Shown piece by piece: positions 9,514 through 19,500 of a stretch of 22,368 bases of DNA (the stretch's first letter is position 1; the number at the start of each line of letters is the position of its first letter). Position numbers and translations under genes: made by a program. The stretch is from NCBI GenBank assembly GCA_015852425.1, contig JAAAIG010000547.1, positions 4,217 to 26,584 on the forward strand, written 5' to 3'. The notes beneath the pieces were generated by a model. It was given only the letters and a program-made list of their open reading frames with translations, was not told the DNA's origin and ran no database searches. The stretch comes from Gryganskiella cystojenkinii. Taxonomy: Eukaryota > Mortierellomycota > Mortierellomycetes > Mortierellales > Mortierellaceae.

Positions 9514-9843
9514 GCGGGAGGAAAAAAAGTGTTTACAAATGGAATTGAGGATCCTGGATATGATTCGTTTCCAGACGGACTTAAACCGCCGGCCCCTAGG
9601 GATCTCAATTTTGTCTTTGATAGAAGGCTCGAGAACAACAATATATGTATATGTGTATTTGAACCAAAATGATAGCATGCGTAGACAGTTCGAACTTTCT
9701 TGGGGCAAATGAGTGTGTCCTCCTCTGCCTTAAAATCAAAGCGCACATGATCACGTGATGGTTCGTCGCATACAAAAGAGAACGCGGAATTCGATCGGAT
9801 TTCTGATTTAACATCATTACTTCACCATATATAGTCGTCCAAC
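9514..9843 (+). promoter_or_regulatory. Intergenic region: 3' end of the CCDC47 gene and promoter of the epimerase gene
   Basis: These 330 bp contain no convincing coding sequence. The first half is presumably 3'UTR, with an AT repeat (ATATATGTATATGTGTAT) around 9640-9657. The second half contains a CACGTG palindrome. A TATATA at 9828-9833 is only 11 bp before the ATG, too close to act as a normal TATA box. Confidence 0.5.
9750..9759. promoter_or_regulatory. E-box palindrome ATCACGTGAT upstream of the epimerase gene
   Basis: A perfect 10-bp palindrome centred on CACGTG, about 85 bp before the ATG at 9844. CACGTG is the core site for bHLH factors (Cbf1/Pho4/USF type in fungi). Position and perfect symmetry support a regulatory site; the factor is unknown. 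Confidence 0.5.
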
Positions 9844-10602
9844 ATGTTCCGCGCCGCCTTCACTCGTTCTTCCTTGGCCCAGCAGGTCCAGGCCCTCCCC
9901 AAGCGCAATCTCTCCAGCGCTATCCCCAAGGTACTTGTCAGGACATGGAGATTTTCAGGAACATGACATGGAGGACAAGCGAAAGATTTGATCAAATCTA
10001 ATTGAGCGTCCTTTTTACCTTTTCATTTTCTTTAGGCGTCTCCTTTGTGGAAACTCGGTCGCTTGAACCATGTCGCTATTGCCGTTCCCGATATTGATCA
10101 GTCGACTGCTTTTTACCGTGATTTGATGGGTGCCACTGTCAGTGCCAAGGTGGTATGAGGATACAGGACAATAGCGCGATCGGAGATCGTTTTTCAGGGT
10201 CTGCAGCTCTTATGCATGGAACCCATGCAAAAGCAAGGATTCGGAACGAAGATTCTGACATTGTCTTACTTTTTGCCTCTCACTCTGGATACACATTTAT
10301 AGCCCCTCCCTGAGCACGGAGTGTACACGGTCTTTGTGGAATTGGGCAACACCAAGATTGAGTTGTTGCATCCTTACGGTGAGAATTCTCCTATCCAAGG
10401 GTTCTTGAATAAGAACAAGTCTGGAGGCATTCATCATATCTGTATCGAGGTCGATGATGTCACCAAGGCTGTGAACGATTTGATGGCCAAGGGAATCAAG
10501 GCCCTGAACCCTATCCCCAAGATTGGCGCGCATGGCAAACCCGTCGTGTTCCTGCACCCCAAGGATTGCCATGGAACTTTGGTTGAGCTGGAGCAGAGCT
10601 AA
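9844..10602 (+). CDS. mcee: Methylmalonyl-CoA epimerase, mitochondrial; three exons, 167 aa
   Basis: Exons: 9844-9930, 10036-10152, 10303-10602 (504 bp). It interconverts the (2S) and (2R) epimers of methylmalonyl-CoA, linking propionyl-CoA carboxylase to B12-dependent methylmalonyl-CoA mutase. Residues 1-29 look like a mitochondrial presequence (MFRAAFTRSSLAQQVQALPK, Arg-rich with no acidic residue). The rest is one VOC-fold domain of normal length, close to animal MCEE: GRLNHVAIAVPDID, PLPEHGVYTVFVELGNTK, GGIHHICIEVDD, GAHGKPVVFLHPKDC, GTLVELEQS. Likely metal ligands are H41, E88, a His of H112-H113, and E163. The donor at 10153 (GTATGA) was preferred over GTGGTA at 10150 because it preserves Val before PLPEHG; both keep the frame. 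A CACGTG site lies upstream. It is head-to-tail with the CCDC47 gene, with no functional link evident. Confidence 0.95.
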
Positions 10603-11722
10603 AGCAGCAAAAGGGATCACTTGCCATCTTATTTGTGTAATTAAAGAACTTTTTTTTGTGAACAGAAAAGGTCGCCCGAATAACGACGATATTGAAGATA
10701 ATCTGCCCAGATCGAAAAAAGGTCGAGGCCTTTCTTGGACAACTACGTGTTCTTTGGGGCATCAATTAGAGAAAAACGAGGGTGCCTAATTGACCGATGC
10801 TGCACAAAGAGACACAGCCATGTCACCCTTGAGGGTGTGACGAGTGTAAAACAAAAAAAGAGTTGACTAGAAAAAGAAAAAAAAAAAGGGCATTTTCATT
10901 AAAGCCATGGCGGTAACCAGTGGGACCGACATGATCAGCTCCCATACGATGACAAAAAATCGAACCCTTGAATGTGTCCCCGCACTCAGCGAGAAGTGAC
11001 AAAAGTAACAAAGTTCGGCCGAATTCTTCCCACGATCCCCAGCTCTGGGTGGTGTCGATGCGCAATTGCATGTGGCGGAGATCAAATATCTGGAGAGCGT
11101 AGATCTGTAATTGCACACGAACTCAGTGCAACCTTCGGATATTTCTGAAGGGTCCACCCGTCCCGTTTCCAGCGAAGCGGAAGTGCGACAGGAATGAGGA
11201 ATGGGGGAATGAATGTCATGGGGAGAAACAAGAGGGAAGTAAAAGACTTCGATGGAATACTCGATTGCGAGTCTGAACAAGTCTCTCACTGAGCCGAGAA
11301 GGAAAGAAGACACCCACTCCGGTCAAGCCAAAGTATTTTTTTGTATTTTTTGAGTGATGATGACACAAAACACAGAGAAAACCCTGGTTGGTTCAACGGT
11401 CCTTTCCTTCCTCCCTCTCTTTCTGTCGGCCTCCCTTGTTCACCTATAAAACTGTTCTTGCCTCCCCCACTCTTCTCTCTTTCTTCTTTTGTCTCTTCTC
11501 TTCCTTTGATCAGCTTCCTACCAACTCTCCATTACTCCCCTCGTCCCCCTCCCTCCACTCTTCCATTTTAATTTATATTTTCTCGGCAGCATAATCGCTT
11601 GATCAACTTGCTTCTGTTGATCCCTGTCCGACTCCAATCTATTCAATCCATAGTCTTCTCTTGCTCATTACTACCCTCTCAATCTTTTCACAAGAAAAAA
11701 AAAAGAGTCATTCCGAATCCAA
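10603..11722. other. Intergenic region before the carbonic anhydrase gene
   Basis: About 1.1 kb with no gene I can defend. The first part holds the epimerase 3' end and a small hairpin (CACCC-TTGA-GGGTG near 10825-10838). At about 10900-11310 the minus strand has two overlapping open frames with fairly coding-like third positions but no ATG start and no family I recognise. From about 11400 the plus strand becomes strongly CT-rich, consistent with the promoter and 5'UTR of the carbonic anhydrase gene, including a TATA-like element. Confidence 0.5.
11445..11451 (+). promoter_or_regulatory. Candidate TATA box of the carbonic anhydrase gene
   Basis: TATAAAA lies 272 bp before the ATG and is followed by a long pyrimidine tract (CCTCCCCCACTCTTCTCTC...), the usual fungal arrangement of TATA element plus CT-rich initiation zone. 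The implied 5'UTR would be about 200 nt. Confidence 0.5.
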
Positions 11723-13262
11723 ATGATGCTCTCCTCAGCTAGACCCCTGATGACCCTCTCTCACGCCACCAACACAGTGGCCCGTCGAGCTGTGGCTGCT
11801 GCTCAATCAGATCTCAGACTATTTGTTTCTGATTCTTCTTCTTTTACATTGTCTCGCTACCCCATCCGCAACTCTTCCTCTCTTTCGTCTTCTTCTTTTA
11901 CATCCTTCCCCTCATTGACGTCTCGTACCGTCACGAATCATTCTCCCTCTTCCCCATCCAGATTGATCCCATCCCGAACTAAAATGACTGGACCCAACTC
12001 TCCTCCTAATGCTACTCCCGCTGCTGCCGAGGGAACCACCCCCGCTATCCCCAACCAACAGCAACAACAGGCTGCTGACCCAGTTTACTCGCGTGCCCAC
12101 CCTTTCCTTCGTAAATTCCAATCTACCGTCAACAAGGTCATCGCTCAACAAAAACTTCAACAGAACCAAGCCGGCGCCTCGGCCTTTTCTACTAAAACCG
12201 GCACTGTCGATGAAGCCATTGCCTCCGTCGCGGCTGCGAACCCCAAAATCCGTAGCAGCAGCCCGACGGCTGCTGCCGCCAGTGCCACAAACGCTATTTT
12301 CAACAAGCGTTTGAGTCAGAACAACCTTGAGCAGGCCACGGCCGGCGTCCCCGATCATACTGCTCATGGTGTTGGTTGTGGATGCTCTGGCCATGCTGCT
12401 CCCAAGTCGATTGCTGAGATGGACTTGGCCTTCTCCGATGGCGACGGCGACACCAGGATTGAACTCTCGGCACTTCCCCCCATCTCTGATGAGGCTCGTC
12501 GGTTCACGGAAAAGTTGTTGGGTCAAAACAAGGCCTGGGCCAAGAAGACGGAACATGACCGTCCTGGATTCTTTGCCAAGTTGGAGTTGCAACAGACGCC
12601 TCAGGTTCTGTGGATCGGTAATTTTTTTTGTATTTTTCTGTTGAGTTTGAACAAAGGGAAGGAAACAATCTGATAAGTCAACATATTGACTAATTTTTCT
12701 TCTTTCACTTTTTTTGTATTTTTATGCAGGTTGCTCGGATTCCCGTGTGCCCGCCAACCAGATCGTGAACCTGGACCCTGGTGAGATTTTCGTCCACCGC
12801 AACATTGCCAACGTCGTCACCCACACGGACATGAACCTTCTCTCGGTCCTCGAGTACGCGGTCGACGTCCTCAAGGTCCGTCATATCATCATCTGTGGTC
12901 ACTACGGCTGCGGTGGTGTCGCCGCCTCGTTGACCCAGAAGCAATTCGGTATTATTGACAACTGGCTCCGAAACATCAAGGATCTTTACACGATTCATCG
13001 CAAGAAGTTTGATACTCTCCCTCCTGGCGGAAAGGAGCAGCAAGATCTGTTGACGGAATTGAACGTGATCCAGTCAGCTTTGAATGTCAGTCACACGTCC
13101 ATTATTCAAAAGGCCTGGGCTCGTGGCGCAGAGCTGAGTGTTCACGGATGGTGCTACCGTTTGAGCGATGGTGTGATTCGCGACTTGGGCTTATGCATCG
13201 AAGGCCCCGGCAACGTCGAGGACGTGTACCATGTCATGGACGAGGTCAAGTCGAGCCATTAA
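11723..13262 (+). CDS. Beta-class carbonic anhydrase with long N-terminal extension; two exons, 475 aa
   Basis: Exons: 11723-12617 and 12730-13262 (1428 bp), with a 112-bp GT-AG intron splitting the first codon of GCSDSR. It catalyses reversible CO2 hydration to bicarbonate. The beta-CA domain covers about 265-475, with zinc ligands C300, H356 and C359 (CSDSR and GHYGCGG) and the D302-R304 dyad. Family segments EIFVHRNIANVV and VHGWCYRL are also visible. Typical fungal beta-CAs are about 220-290 residues, so about 250 residues are extra. Residues 1-87 are rich in Ser, Arg and Ala and nearly free of acidic residues, like a mitochondrial presequence (MMLSSARPLMTLSHATNTVA). An in-frame ATG at 11984 (M88) in favourable context (ACTAAAATGAC) could start a cytosolic form. 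The middle part is Ala/Gln-rich and contains a small Cys/His cluster (HGVGCGCSGH). Targeting is inference. Confidence 0.95.
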
Positions 13263-14190
13263 AAAATGGCGCTTTTTTTACATCAAGAAAATCAAATATC
13301 ACCTTTCACTCACACAAGCCCTTCCAAGACCCCCCACCCGCATTCATCTGTACATAGTCGACAGCATTAGTTTAGATATGTCTTCAAGTCGACAAAAGAA
13401 AATGATAATAATATCTGGTTTTTTTTTCTCTCTCTGTCCCTCTCTCTTTCTCTTTTCATGTCGTACTTTTTTAAAAGCTCTTGGCAAGGAAGCCGTATTT
13501 AAGGGCATGATGGGCGAATATCTTCGCGAAAAATCACGCGTGCGGCTTTAGAGGATTGGAAGTTTTTTATTTAAAAACTTCGTTCCCCTTTTCTTCCTCT
13601 TCAATTTTTCTCCTTCAGAAATTGACAATGGATAAAGTACCAGCGTAGGCAAATGACAATGATGATCATCAAAAAAAAATTGTGGGACCTTTTTCTCTAT
13701 CAGGACACGAAAAGTTCAGAAGGCCACGAGAAATCTACGAGCGACCAGAAAATGGCGGATAGGATAGGTTCTTAATGGCTACTCCTTGGCTCTCTCAGGA
13801 CATCTTCTCCTTTTTTCGCCGCGAGGGATGGTCCATCTCACAGTCAAATGGGCTTGGCTATACTCTTTCAAGGAGAAAGCCCAGCACTCTCAAACACTCT
13901 GCTAGACCTACCGCCCATTTGAGCCCTTGATGTCGTTCTCGAAAAGCCAATAACGATGTGCAAATTTTTTTATATCTCCTTGTCCCACTCTTTCTTTCTA
14001 TCTCTTTTCTTTTTCTTTCTTTCTTCAAACCTTTCTCTTGTCTGGAAGTAAAAAAACCCTCTTATTGTCTTTGCCCTGCATAGAGCCACTAAGGATCATT
14101 TTCTCATGAAGTCCGTTAAGTCACGGAAACCTTATTTTTTTACACCTTCTTCTTATTCTTCGCTTGCTCCTCCTCTCTTCATAAACTATA
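13263..14190 (+). other. Intergenic region before the membrane-protein gene
   Basis: These 928 bp have no convincing coding sequence. They hold the carbonic anhydrase 3'UTR, a 10-bp perfect inverted repeat, a CCAAT motif at 13947-13951 (about 240 bp before the next ATG), and a long CT-rich stretch at about 13977-14040 that probably marks the transcription initiation zone of the following gene. Confidence 0.5.
13844..13922. repeat. 10-bp perfect inverted repeat with nested hairpin
   Basis: TCAAATGGGC (13844-13853) is matched by its exact reverse complement GCCCATTTGA (13913-13922). Between them, an overlapping GGGCTT near 13851 can pair with AAGCCC near 13877-13882 around a CTTTC...GAAAG stem, an alternative fold. 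Function unknown. Confidence 0.6.
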
Positions 14191-16128
14191 ATGCCGCGTT
14201 ACATCCACCTCTTCGCCGTCCTCCTCGCTATAATCGTCCTCTTCTTTGAGCCTGCGAACGCCATTCCCAAAGTTGACGAAAATGACACTACGACTAATAA
14301 CGTCGAGGATGCAGGCACAAGGAAAAGTCGGGCTGCCAGCCCTGCTATAGCCACGAAGAGACATCCTTTCATAGGCTTATCTCCCTTCAATGATCCCAAA
14401 TCAACACCTCGAGTAGATGCGCTGCGATCACAGGCTAAAATATCCTTCTCTTCGTCATTATCCCAGCAACATCAGACAAACACTCGTTCATCACTTTCAA
14501 ACACACAATTACGACCATGGCTACGGCAAAAAACAGCAAAGATTGGATCTTCTCCGCAAAAAGATTTTTCGGTCTCGAAAGAGAAGACGACTCCAACGGA
14601 CAATGACCCTTGCTCATCCATGCAAATCCTCGTCAAGGAGAATGAGCAACAGAGCAAAGCTGTTAATGACCTCAAACTTCGCTTACCTCACCGATGCTGG
14701 TCATCGAGTTCAAGTAAGCTTCACTCTCTTCAAAAACGAACAGTCGCCGTTCCGCCACAGTTACCACGACCTCTGCCGACATCCATACGAACCCCGCGAA
14801 AACTACCCTCGCCGCATCCTCAGCTTGTTAAACCAGTGACTGATCCTGCCGCACACAGCGCTCCTCGACATCGTCGCCCAACAAATGCCAGATCAGGAAC
14901 AATCGGTGGCAAACCGTCCAAGAATCGAGCTCTTGCCCACGCCCACAAACGAAAACCAAAAGCCAACTCCAGGTCGATAGTGCATGCCGCCGGAATCACT
15001 CACAAGATCCCGACCTCTACCACCAACAACACGAGTCAACAACCTATGGGAGAATCCGAACGTGAGCGTCTGCTGAAAGAAGAAGCTGAGAGTGAATCGG
15101 AAACAGATCCCAAAGTCATCCTCATCGCCATCGGCGCCTCCTTGGGAGGTCTGGCTTGTTGTTTCTGTTGTCTCCTTGGACTCTCACGCGTGGTCGGGTG
15201 TTGTTACTTGCAACGACTCGGGAAACGGGCCGGACATGGTAGCGACGATAGAGACGACAGGTACAGTGACCGCAAACAAATGATTGGCGGTCCACGCTCG
15301 ATTGAGGACAATGCCTACTTCTTGACGAACGACAACTACGATGTCAGATCTGGTCCTCTTTCGGTCTCGGTCTCGGCGGCATCGACTCTGGTCCATGAAC
15401 CCGTCAAGATGACCGAGTTCTGGAACAGTGCCCCTACCCCTCCCGCGCCATCAATGAAAAAATCAGCCAAAAAGAACAGCAAAAGCAATCTCCAACTCAA
15501 GAATCTTGTGACCCCTCACACCGGGACCTTCTCGGCTCAATTCATCTCTTCGCCGATCGAATCCATCCCCCCAAAACGACCTGCGGCTCCTGGTCAGGAC
15601 CCTTGGTCCTCGTCTTATAGTTGTTACTCTCAGAATTCGCCTACTACACCCCCATATCCTTTCAACAGCGCCAGTAGTATCTATTCTTCATCTACGATTG
15701 GGAACAATGTCGCTGGTAGATCGAAAAGGATACCTGCTCATCTGCCGACACCAATATCGTCGAAACAACAGCAACACCAAGGGACGAACCAGCTCAACAG
15801 TCACAAGATCGAGGACAGTTACGTTCTGGACTTTGACGATAGTGAGTGGCTCATGATGCCGACTGTCACCTCCGATCCTCTGACCCAACAGGAGCAAGAA
15901 AGCCAGCAGCATGTTCAACAGCAGCATCATTGTCATGTACAGGGTTATCACCGTGGCCACCAAGCGTACAAAGAATCGTCTCGAAACAGCTATACTAACA
16001 ACAACAATGGTTGGGGGGATATGTTCTCGGACGATTACCAACAACCGGGTAACTTTTTCTCCTCGCATCCACATCCTTCTCCCTCAAGTCCCTGTTCACC
16101 TCAATTCCCAGCAAAATTGCATCATTAA
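14191..16128 (+). CDS. Single-pass membrane protein of unknown function (signal peptide, one TM), 645 aa
   Basis: I do not recognise a family. Residues 1-24 are a clear signal peptide (MPRYIHLFAVLLAIIVLFF, probable cut after ANA). Residues 25-306 would be outside the cell or in a lumen: strongly basic, Ser/Thr/Pro-rich and apparently disordered, with few Cys, and ending in an acidic juxtamembrane stretch (EREROLL-like run followed by EEAESESETDP, near 290-306). A transmembrane helix spans about 309-331 and contains five Cys, followed by two more in GCCYL that could be palmitoylated. The roughly 310-residue tail is Ser/Pro/Gln/His/Asn-rich with an acidic Trp motif (LDFDDSEWLMMP). This topology resembles fungal wall or stress sensors (Mid2/Wsc style), but no WSC or other domain is seen, so that is only analogy. 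The single open frame is taken as one exon; a GTAAGC at about 14719 could be a donor, so an intron in the ectodomain cannot be excluded. Confidence 0.82.
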   Translation: MPRYIHLFAVLLAIIVLFFEPANAIPKVDENDTTTNNVEDAGTRKSRAASPAIATKRHPFIGLSPFNDPKSTPRVDALRSQAKISFSSSLSQQHQTNTRSSLSNTQLRPWLRQKTAKIGSSPQKDFSVSKEKTTPTDNDPCSSMQILVKENEQQSKAVNDLKLRLPHRCWSSSSSKLHSLQKRTVAVPPQLPRPLPTSIRTPRKLPSPHPQLVKPVTDPAAHSAPRHRRPTNARSGTIGGKPSKNRALAHAHKRKPKANSRSIVHAAGITHKIPTSTTNNTSQQPMGESERERLLKEEAESESETDPKVILIAIGASLGGLACCFCCLLGLSRVVGCCYLQRLGKRAGHGSDDRDDRYSDRKQMIGGPRSIEDNAYFLTNDNYDVRSGPLSVSVSAASTLVHEPVKMTEFWNSAPTPPAPSMKKSAKKNSKSNLQLKNLVTPHTGTFSAQFISSPIESIPPKRPAAPGQDPWSSSYSCYSQNSPTTPPYPFNSASSIYSSSTIGNNVAGRSKRIPAHLPTPISSKQQQHQGTNQLNSHKIEDSYVLDFDDSEWLMMPTVTSDPLTQQEQESQQHVQQQHHCHVQGYHRGHQAYKESSRNSYTNNNNGWGDMFSDDYQQPGNFFSSHPHPSPSSPCSPQFPAKLHH

Positions 16129-16583
16129 TACCCTCCACACTAAACTCCCTCGCGATACTATCAATCGCAACGAAACAAGTACAACTCGTACTAAGAGAAG
16201 TTCATTAGCAAAAGAGATTTATTATCGAAGCAAAAAGTAAACACTTTTTTTTTTGGTTCTTGTCGTAACGAAATGCAAAAAGAGGAAAAGGCCGTCATGT
16301 CATGAAATGGAAGCGTTTTGGGGGGGAAGTATGCTAATGAAGGATAGTGTACGTAGTATGGATGTTAAAGCAAAGGGTGGGAAGAATAGGCGCACTTCGC
16401 CATGACTATGGATACAGTAAAGATTTTTTTTGGGTAGTGTACACTATGGTGTCAAAGGTGGGAAAGGCAAAGAAAAAAAAGAGAAAAGAAATTATGATGG
16501 CATTACATAGCCAAAGAGGATACGCTTTTCCGCCAAGGGGAGCGGTTTTTTGTTGTTTGAAGAGGAGAATGAGGACCAGGGAC
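16129..16583. other. Convergent intergenic region
   Basis: These 455 bp lie between the stops of the membrane-protein gene (plus) and the SWIRM gene (minus). They hold the two 3'UTRs, with several T or A homopolymers. No coding sequence or RNA gene is visible. Confidence 0.55.
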
Positions 16584-19500
16584 TTAGATATCCCGTTCAC
16601 TGATACCGGCCAACCATCCAATCTTGGCAAAGACCTCCCAAAGTCGACTCGTCTTGTTGACATCGATCCGGCAAAGCTTTTGAGCATCCGATTTCCGGAA
16701 CTGTTTACCGTCGGGCTTGGCCAAGTACTCTCGAGACGCCAAGATCAACGTCCGTTTGCAAGTCAAGTACTGGGCAGGCGAGAGTCGAAGCGTCGCTGCA
16801 ATGTATTCCTCGTGCGGGTGAAGTTGATCAAAACCGGGTTTGCCCACAACCGACAAAGGTTGACCTAAAAATAGATTACACAGCAAAAAAGGAACAAACA
16901 AAAATGCGTGCATGCGTTAGTCATCTCGTTGACATCATCGTAAACAAAAATGTAAAAAATTTGCCTCTCCTTTTTTTCATTCTCGCATGATTTACCTTTC
17001 CAGATCACCCTGGGAGGGTTCTTGACATCGAGCATCGAGATTGGTCCAACGTCTGGTTCCAGAACAACCAACTCTTCAGGTTCTTGGACCACACGCTCAC
17101 CTCCATGACGGAATCCTGAGGGAGAAACATGATCCGGATCCGTGGGCTTTTTGGTGCGCTTGCGCTTCTTCATGATCGGGTTGCCCTCCTCGTCCAAGAG
17201 CTGTCCTCCGGATTCGAGAAGCTGCTTTTTAGAGATGCGTTTGCGTTTCTTGGGTTCCTCTCCCTCGTCTTGCGCAGTGGCTGACGTCGTCTTTTTGCGC
17301 TTCTTGATTAAAGGCTTGTTGTCACCGTACGTGGATGAACTTGCGTAAGGGACAACGGAGGAGCCAAGCTCGGTATACTCGCCACTGCTGTTGCTGCCAC
17401 CGTCCGAGTAAACGCTCGAGGCCGAGGAACTCGTCGAGCTCTGGTCATCAAACTGTTCCATCTTGATGTTGTGAGTGTCTTGGTCGTGGTTGCGGTCATG
17501 ATCGTGAGTCAAGAGGTTACGAATCGACATCGAGTTGTGCTTTGTAGTTGATCCTCTTCGATGATGGCCACCGACCATTAGACTCTGGACAACATTGTCA
17601 TCCTGTTGATTACGCAAATGAGCGTCCTCGTGTCGAAGCACTCGTCGTGTCGCGGTCGACATCAACGGCATCGACTGTCGACGAGAAAGACCAGTCGAGG
17701 GCGAACGCTTCACAGCCTTGGGCTTAGATGGCTCGATGATCGAGGGCGGTGCCGCGTATGAATAAGCTGCTGGACCGCTGTGCCACTGACCATATTCCTC
17801 CGAGGGGCGGCGTTGCTGCTGGTGGTGCTGATGAGTGGGAAGGGTATGTTGTCCCTGGTGCTGATGGACCATCATGGCCCGCTCATCCGATCGTCCACCC
17901 TGAGGTCGCAACAATTTTGGGTTGCGCAGATAGATGTCATAGAAATCCATCTTCATGTATTCACTCGACTGACTGTCCGTGGTCGAGGTTGTCATGAGTT
18001 CTTGTCCGGAACCTCGAACAGGTGATCGAATTGGGATCCGGTGATGGTGATGTTTTGAGGACCAAGTCGTTGAGTGCAAAGCTGGAGGCGAGGCGACTCG
18101 GGCCTCAAAGGCGTCGTCTTGTTTCATCATGCCTGCGGGTGGTGGCAAAAGTCGACTACTCAGCATCGACACTCCTCCCTGTGATTGTTGCTGCTGCTGA
18201 GGACTCGAGAACGCAGGCACTGGACTTGAACTGAACAATGGTGGCAAGGCCCTTGTGTCTGGCAAAGTACCCATATCGACTTCGGAAATGCACGGCGAAA
18301 TCAGATTGGTGGCGCTCCTATGCGAATAAGCTTGCAGACGACCGTTATTGCTTTGCTGTGGGGCTGCCAAAGGAAGGGTATGATGCTGCTGCTGTGCTCG
18401 TTGAGGCTGAAGGTGGTGATGTTGTGGGTGCTGTTGTTGATAATGATCATGTTGAGGTCGAGAGACCGTTTGCCAATCAGGAGACGTAGGCGCAACTGTT
18501 GGCGATGGGCTGGGGAGTCGGCCGGGCAAATGTTGTTGCGGTTGTCTCTCGGGCTTGAGGTACACTGATGACTGACTTGAACCACCATACGAGATGGAGC
18601 CATGTTCCATTCCTGCAGCAACATGACCCCTCAACTCCTGACGAGCATGCGCATGTTGGTAATGGTCCTCACCCTCGAAATGTCTCACTGTGTAATCGTG
18701 ATGATTTGAGGGATACCGCGGCTGAGCTTGATGAAGGAACTCATGATCCACAGAGCCATTATGCCTGTCATGTCCTCGAAGTCGTTGTTGCTCAAAGTCA
18801 TGTGGTCGTCCAGCGTCAGTATCGCCGTTGTAGGCTCGAGAGTTCGGATGACTCGACTGAGCATGCCGAGATTCGTTCATGGTGGGTCGTGATGATGTCT
18901 CAGATGTGGGTACGTATGCTTGTTCTTGCTGTTGAGCCGCAGTCGACGATGACAGAGACATGGTAGACCTAGATTGAGAGTACCTGTCATCGATACTACT
19001 ACCTCCAAAGGAGGACTGTTGGTAGTGGTGAGATGATAAGGGCTTGGTGATGAAGTTTTTGACTCTTGGATCGTCCAGGCTCATGCGGACGGGGAAACGA
19101 CCCGAAGAAGACATGGTATTGGTGCTGATGGGCATGGGTCTTGGTAGGGATAATCGATGACGGTGATGTTGATGTTGTTGGGTCGAGCTGACTCCTTCTC
19201 GGCCACGTTCACCTTCACGACTATTTGGGCTCCTACTCCTGTTTCTGTTGTTGACGGTGATGGTAGGTACCGTCGTCGTTGGGGCAGTCGAAGTTTTCGT
19301 AGCTGCGGACGTGGCAGGTACTGAGAGTTGCACAGCCGATGACGTAGACGTTGCCGTTGTCGTTGTTGTTGTTGTAGGTGCGACTATGGAAGGCGATTGT
19401 GTAGTTGATGGGACTGATGAAGAAGAAGAAGTAAAAGAGGGAGGAGCAGAGGAGGAAGAAGATATTTGTTTTTGGTCAGGGTCTGAGCGCAAACATCCAT

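Noticed and set aside
9828..9833. TATATA as TATA box of the epimerase gene
   Set aside because: Only 11 bp upstream of the ATG, too close for a TATA box.
14417..14839. 140-codon plus-strand frame overlapping the membrane-protein gene
   Set aside because: Composition is Arg/Ser-rich shadow-like and it lies inside the longer frame that has a signal peptide and TM; kept only as a hint of a possible intron.
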